A DNA stretch of 64,000 bases from contig NZ_CP036261.1 in NCBI RefSeq assembly GCF_007741475.1, positions 5,643,798 through 5,707,797 of the forward strand. The letters are read 5' to 3'. Positions 62,192 through 64,000 of this stretch are shown here, in pieces (positions within the stretch are counted from its first letter, which is position 1; every line of letters begins with the position of its first letter). The notes under the pieces are model-generated. The model ran no database searches. It was not told where the DNA came from and was given only the letters and a program-made list of their open reading frames with translations. A program made the position numbers and the translations under genes. The DNA is from Rosistilla ulvae. Its GTDB lineage: Bacteria; Planctomycetota; Planctomycetia; Pirellulales; Pirellulaceae.

Positions 62192-64000
62192 TTAGCGGGC
62201 CTGAACCTGCAACCGCGTCTCGTCACCGACGCCATCGGGCGACTGGCGGCTGGTCGCTTCGGCCCGCACGGTCATCAATTGCGGCTGATTTCCCGTGATT
62301 AACACCGTGTAGCGGATCGCCTCACCCGCCCTCAACTGGCTGATCGGCTGCAACCGAACAATCCCATCGGCGGAGATGTTTTCGACGGGATCCCCTTGGA
62401 ACATCGTCGATTGCACCGCCTCCAGCCGCGTTCCGGCTGGCAACAGGATGTTCAGTATGACGTCGTCCTCGGGAACGTTGCGATTGTTCGTCACGACCAA
62501 GTCCAGCGAGATGCGATCGCCGACGACGACCGGGTTGTCGCGAGATTCGATGTCGACCTGCAGGCCGCCGATTCCGCTGCCAACCGCACCTGGCGTTTGA
62601 GCCGGTGGAGTCGTCGGGCCGGGGATCGGAGTCGTGCTGCCATTGATTGGCGGAGCACCGATCGGGGGCGGCTGAGGCGTCGGTTGCTGCCGCGGCTGTG
62701 TTGGCTGCGGCGTGGGAGTTGGCCCCGTCGCGGGAGGAGGAGCCACCGCTGGCGGCAACACCTCCAGCGTGGTATCAGCCGATGCGTTGGCACCCTGTTC
62801 CGTCGAGATCGCCACATCCAGTCGAGCCACGCCAGGGCGGCCGTCGACGCGGAACTCCCCTTCGACCGGCAATTCCTCACCTGGTTGGATGCTTGGTAAA
62901 ACCCAGCTGACTGTGAAGATCCCTAGCTGCGACGAGTCGTAACCTTGGGTGAATTGCAACGCAGTCAACGCGGGGTCGTAGGTGGCCACGACGCGGACGT
63001 CGGTCAGCGGCACGGTCCCGTTGTTGTAGACGAAGTACTTCACCAGCACTTCCTCCCCCTGTTGCACCGACTGACTCCCGGTCACGATGCGAGCCGAAAC
63101 CATCGGGTTCGCGGGTGGCGGATTGACCGCGTTGACGCACGCCGATTCCGTCGCTCGTTGAGCATTGCCGCCGGTCGCTGTCGCTTGAACACAGCGTTGC
63201 CCCGGTTCACGAACCTGGTAGGTCGCTTGAATTGTCCAAGGCTTGCCAGGCAGTAGAGGCTCTTCCAAGACCTTCACGACATGCTGTTGCCACTGCCCGG
63301 TGTCGGCGGCAAAGGCCAACAGACCTTGATCCCCTTGAGCGTGCACTTGGACGCCCGAGATCGGTTGATCGCCGTTGTTGCGTACTTCAATATTGAACGT
63401 CGTCTCTTGCCCTACCTCGGCACGAGCGTTCGGATCGGCTGGCGTGATCGTCACGACCAGGTTCCGTTGGACAACGGTCACGTTGACGGTGTCCTCGGCA
63501 AACGTGTTCTCCGCTCCACGAGCCTGCACCGGAATCTGGAAGCTCGCTTTGGCGCGAACGTTCAATTCAATGTCCAGTTGCGTCTGAGCGGGCAGGTTGT
63601 CGATGTCCCACAAAATCTGAGCTCCGACCAGCGTATGTTGCGCGGGCACTCGGCTGCCATCAGCTTGGATCAACGAGGTGCTGACCAGTTCGACGCCAGG
63701 CGGCAGTTCGGTCAAAACGCGAACGTTTTCCGCAGTCAAATCGCCCGAGTTGGAGACGTTGATGCCGATCGCAAACTCTTCGTCGCGAGCGACAAACGGC
63801 GGGGCACCGGTCCGAACGACCAACCGTGGTGCCGACCAAGTGACCATCGTCTGACCGGCTCCCAACGTCATCCGCGGCAACGCTTCGTCGAGTCCCGCGG
63901 GACGGATCACTGTGGTTTGAATGAACGCGGTTCCGGCAACCGGTGCGATCGGACGCAGAATCGCGGTGGCATCACCATTTTCGTTGACGACCGCTTCGAT
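62192..64000 (-). CDS. DUF11-repeat surface protein, C-terminal part
   Basis: The frame stays open to the right edge, so the N-terminus is missing; about 602 residues are visible. At least four DUF11/CARDB-like beta-sandwich repeats can be made out, each with a pattern such as EFAIGINVSNSGDLTAENVR, TFNIEVRNNGDQPISGVQVH, EVLVKYFVYNNGTVPLTDVR and ISLDLVVTNNRNVPEDDVIL. A Pro/Thr/Gln-rich linker (PTPTPQPTQPRQQPTPQPPP and on) precedes the last repeat. The protein is probably exported and elongated, with a structural or adhesive cell-surface role. It has no enzyme motif. Confidence 0.9.
   Translation of the reverse strand: MEAVVNENGDATAILRPIAPVAGTAFIQTTVIRPAGLDEALPRMTLGAGQTMVTWSAPRLVVRTGAPPFVARDEEFAIGINVSNSGDLTAENVRVLTELPPGVELVSTSLIQADGSRVPAQHTLVGAQILWDIDNLPAQTQLDIELNVRAKASFQIPVQARGAENTFAEDTVNVTVVQRNLVVTITPADPNARAEVGQETTFNIEVRNNGDQPISGVQVHAQGDQGLLAFAADTGQWQQHVVKVLEEPLLPGKPWTIQATYQVREPGQRCVQATATGGNAQRATESACVNAVNPPPANPMVSARIVTGSQSVQQGEEVLVKYFVYNNGTVPLTDVRVVATYDPALTALQFTQGYDSSQLGIFTVSWVLPSIQPGEELPVEGEFRVDGRPGVARLDVAISTEQGANASADTTLEVLPPAVAPPPATGPTPTPQPTQPRQQPTPQPPPIGAPPINGSTTPIPGPTTPPAQTPGAVGSGIGGLQVDIESRDNPVVVGDRISLDLVVTNNRNVPEDDVILNILLPAGTRLEAVQSTMFQGDPVENISADGIVRLQPISQLRAGEAIRYTVLITGNQPQLMTVRAEATSRQSPDGVGDETRLQVQAR

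Overview
The window is a contiguous piece of a planctomycete chromosome, most likely from the Pirellulaceae (Rhodopirellula/Rosistilla/Roseimaritima type). The evidence is a set of families that are abundant together in that group: a DUF1559 prepilin-like protein paired with a small lipoprotein, a DUF1501 Tat-exported protein, two Tat-exported Gfo/Idh/MocA oxidoreductases, a DUF1080 protein, a planctomycete-type cytochrome c N-terminus at the left edge, and an M81 (MlrC-like) protein. Genes are GC-rich with strong G/C third-position bias, which is why very long spurious frames lie antisense to aceE, rpoB and rpoC. Genus assignment is inference; there is no rRNA in the window.

Layout. 1-2.8 kb: end-truncated cytochrome gene, lipoprotein, DUF1559 protein, then an intergenic stretch with two copies of a palindromic repeat and tRNA-His(GUG). 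2.9-8.5 kb, minus strand: aceE (homodimeric pyruvate dehydrogenase E1), aceF (single-lipoyl E2) and a GT4 glycosyltransferase. 8.8-11.3 kb: a YidC insertase carrying an inserted PDZ domain. 11.6-17.6 kb: Gfo/Idh/MocA protein, MlrC-like protein, tandem universal stress protein, aldehyde dehydrogenase. 18-26.2 kb: rpoB and rpoC, without rplKAJL upstream. 26.4-33.8 kb: a fused tRNA-hydroxylase (TrhO)/RluA pseudouridine synthase, hairpin repeats, a small histidine kinase, a stand-alone E2-like acyltransferase, hslV-hslU and leuB. 34-39.9 kb: DUF1501 protein, thioredoxin-like lipoprotein, a large exported protein of unknown function, infA and a small conserved-looking protein. 39.9-41.0 kb is gene-poor, with nested inverted repeats and coding remnants.

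41-58.3 kb is an accessory, stress-flavoured stretch: DUF1080, DUF421, a YciF-like ferritin-fold protein, a roughly 1800-residue double phosphorelay hybrid kinase, a YghA-type short-chain dehydrogenase, a YihY/BrkB membrane protein, a CHAD-domain gene broken by an in-frame TGA, a small basic protein, a di-haem-type cytochrome, a 21-cysteine copper-storage-like protein, a degenerate receiver protein, and a small protein with an FPASDPPAW tail behind lysS. Several of these families recur together in general-stress regulons of other bacteria, so a shared stress role is a reasonable but unproven reading. 58.4-64 kb: an internalin-type LRR protein, an SGNH hydrolase, a second Gfo/Idh/MocA protein with a clear intrinsic terminator, and a DUF11-repeat surface protein that runs off the right edge.

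The most distinctive items are the PDZ-containing YidC, the TrhO-RluA fusion, the stand-alone E2-fold acyltransferase, the CHAD gene with the internal TGA, the repeat families at 2.4, 28.3 and 40.6 kb, and a hairpin that would bury the ribosome-binding site at 57.9 kb. No CRISPR array, complete insertion sequence, prophage or recognisable defence system was seen.
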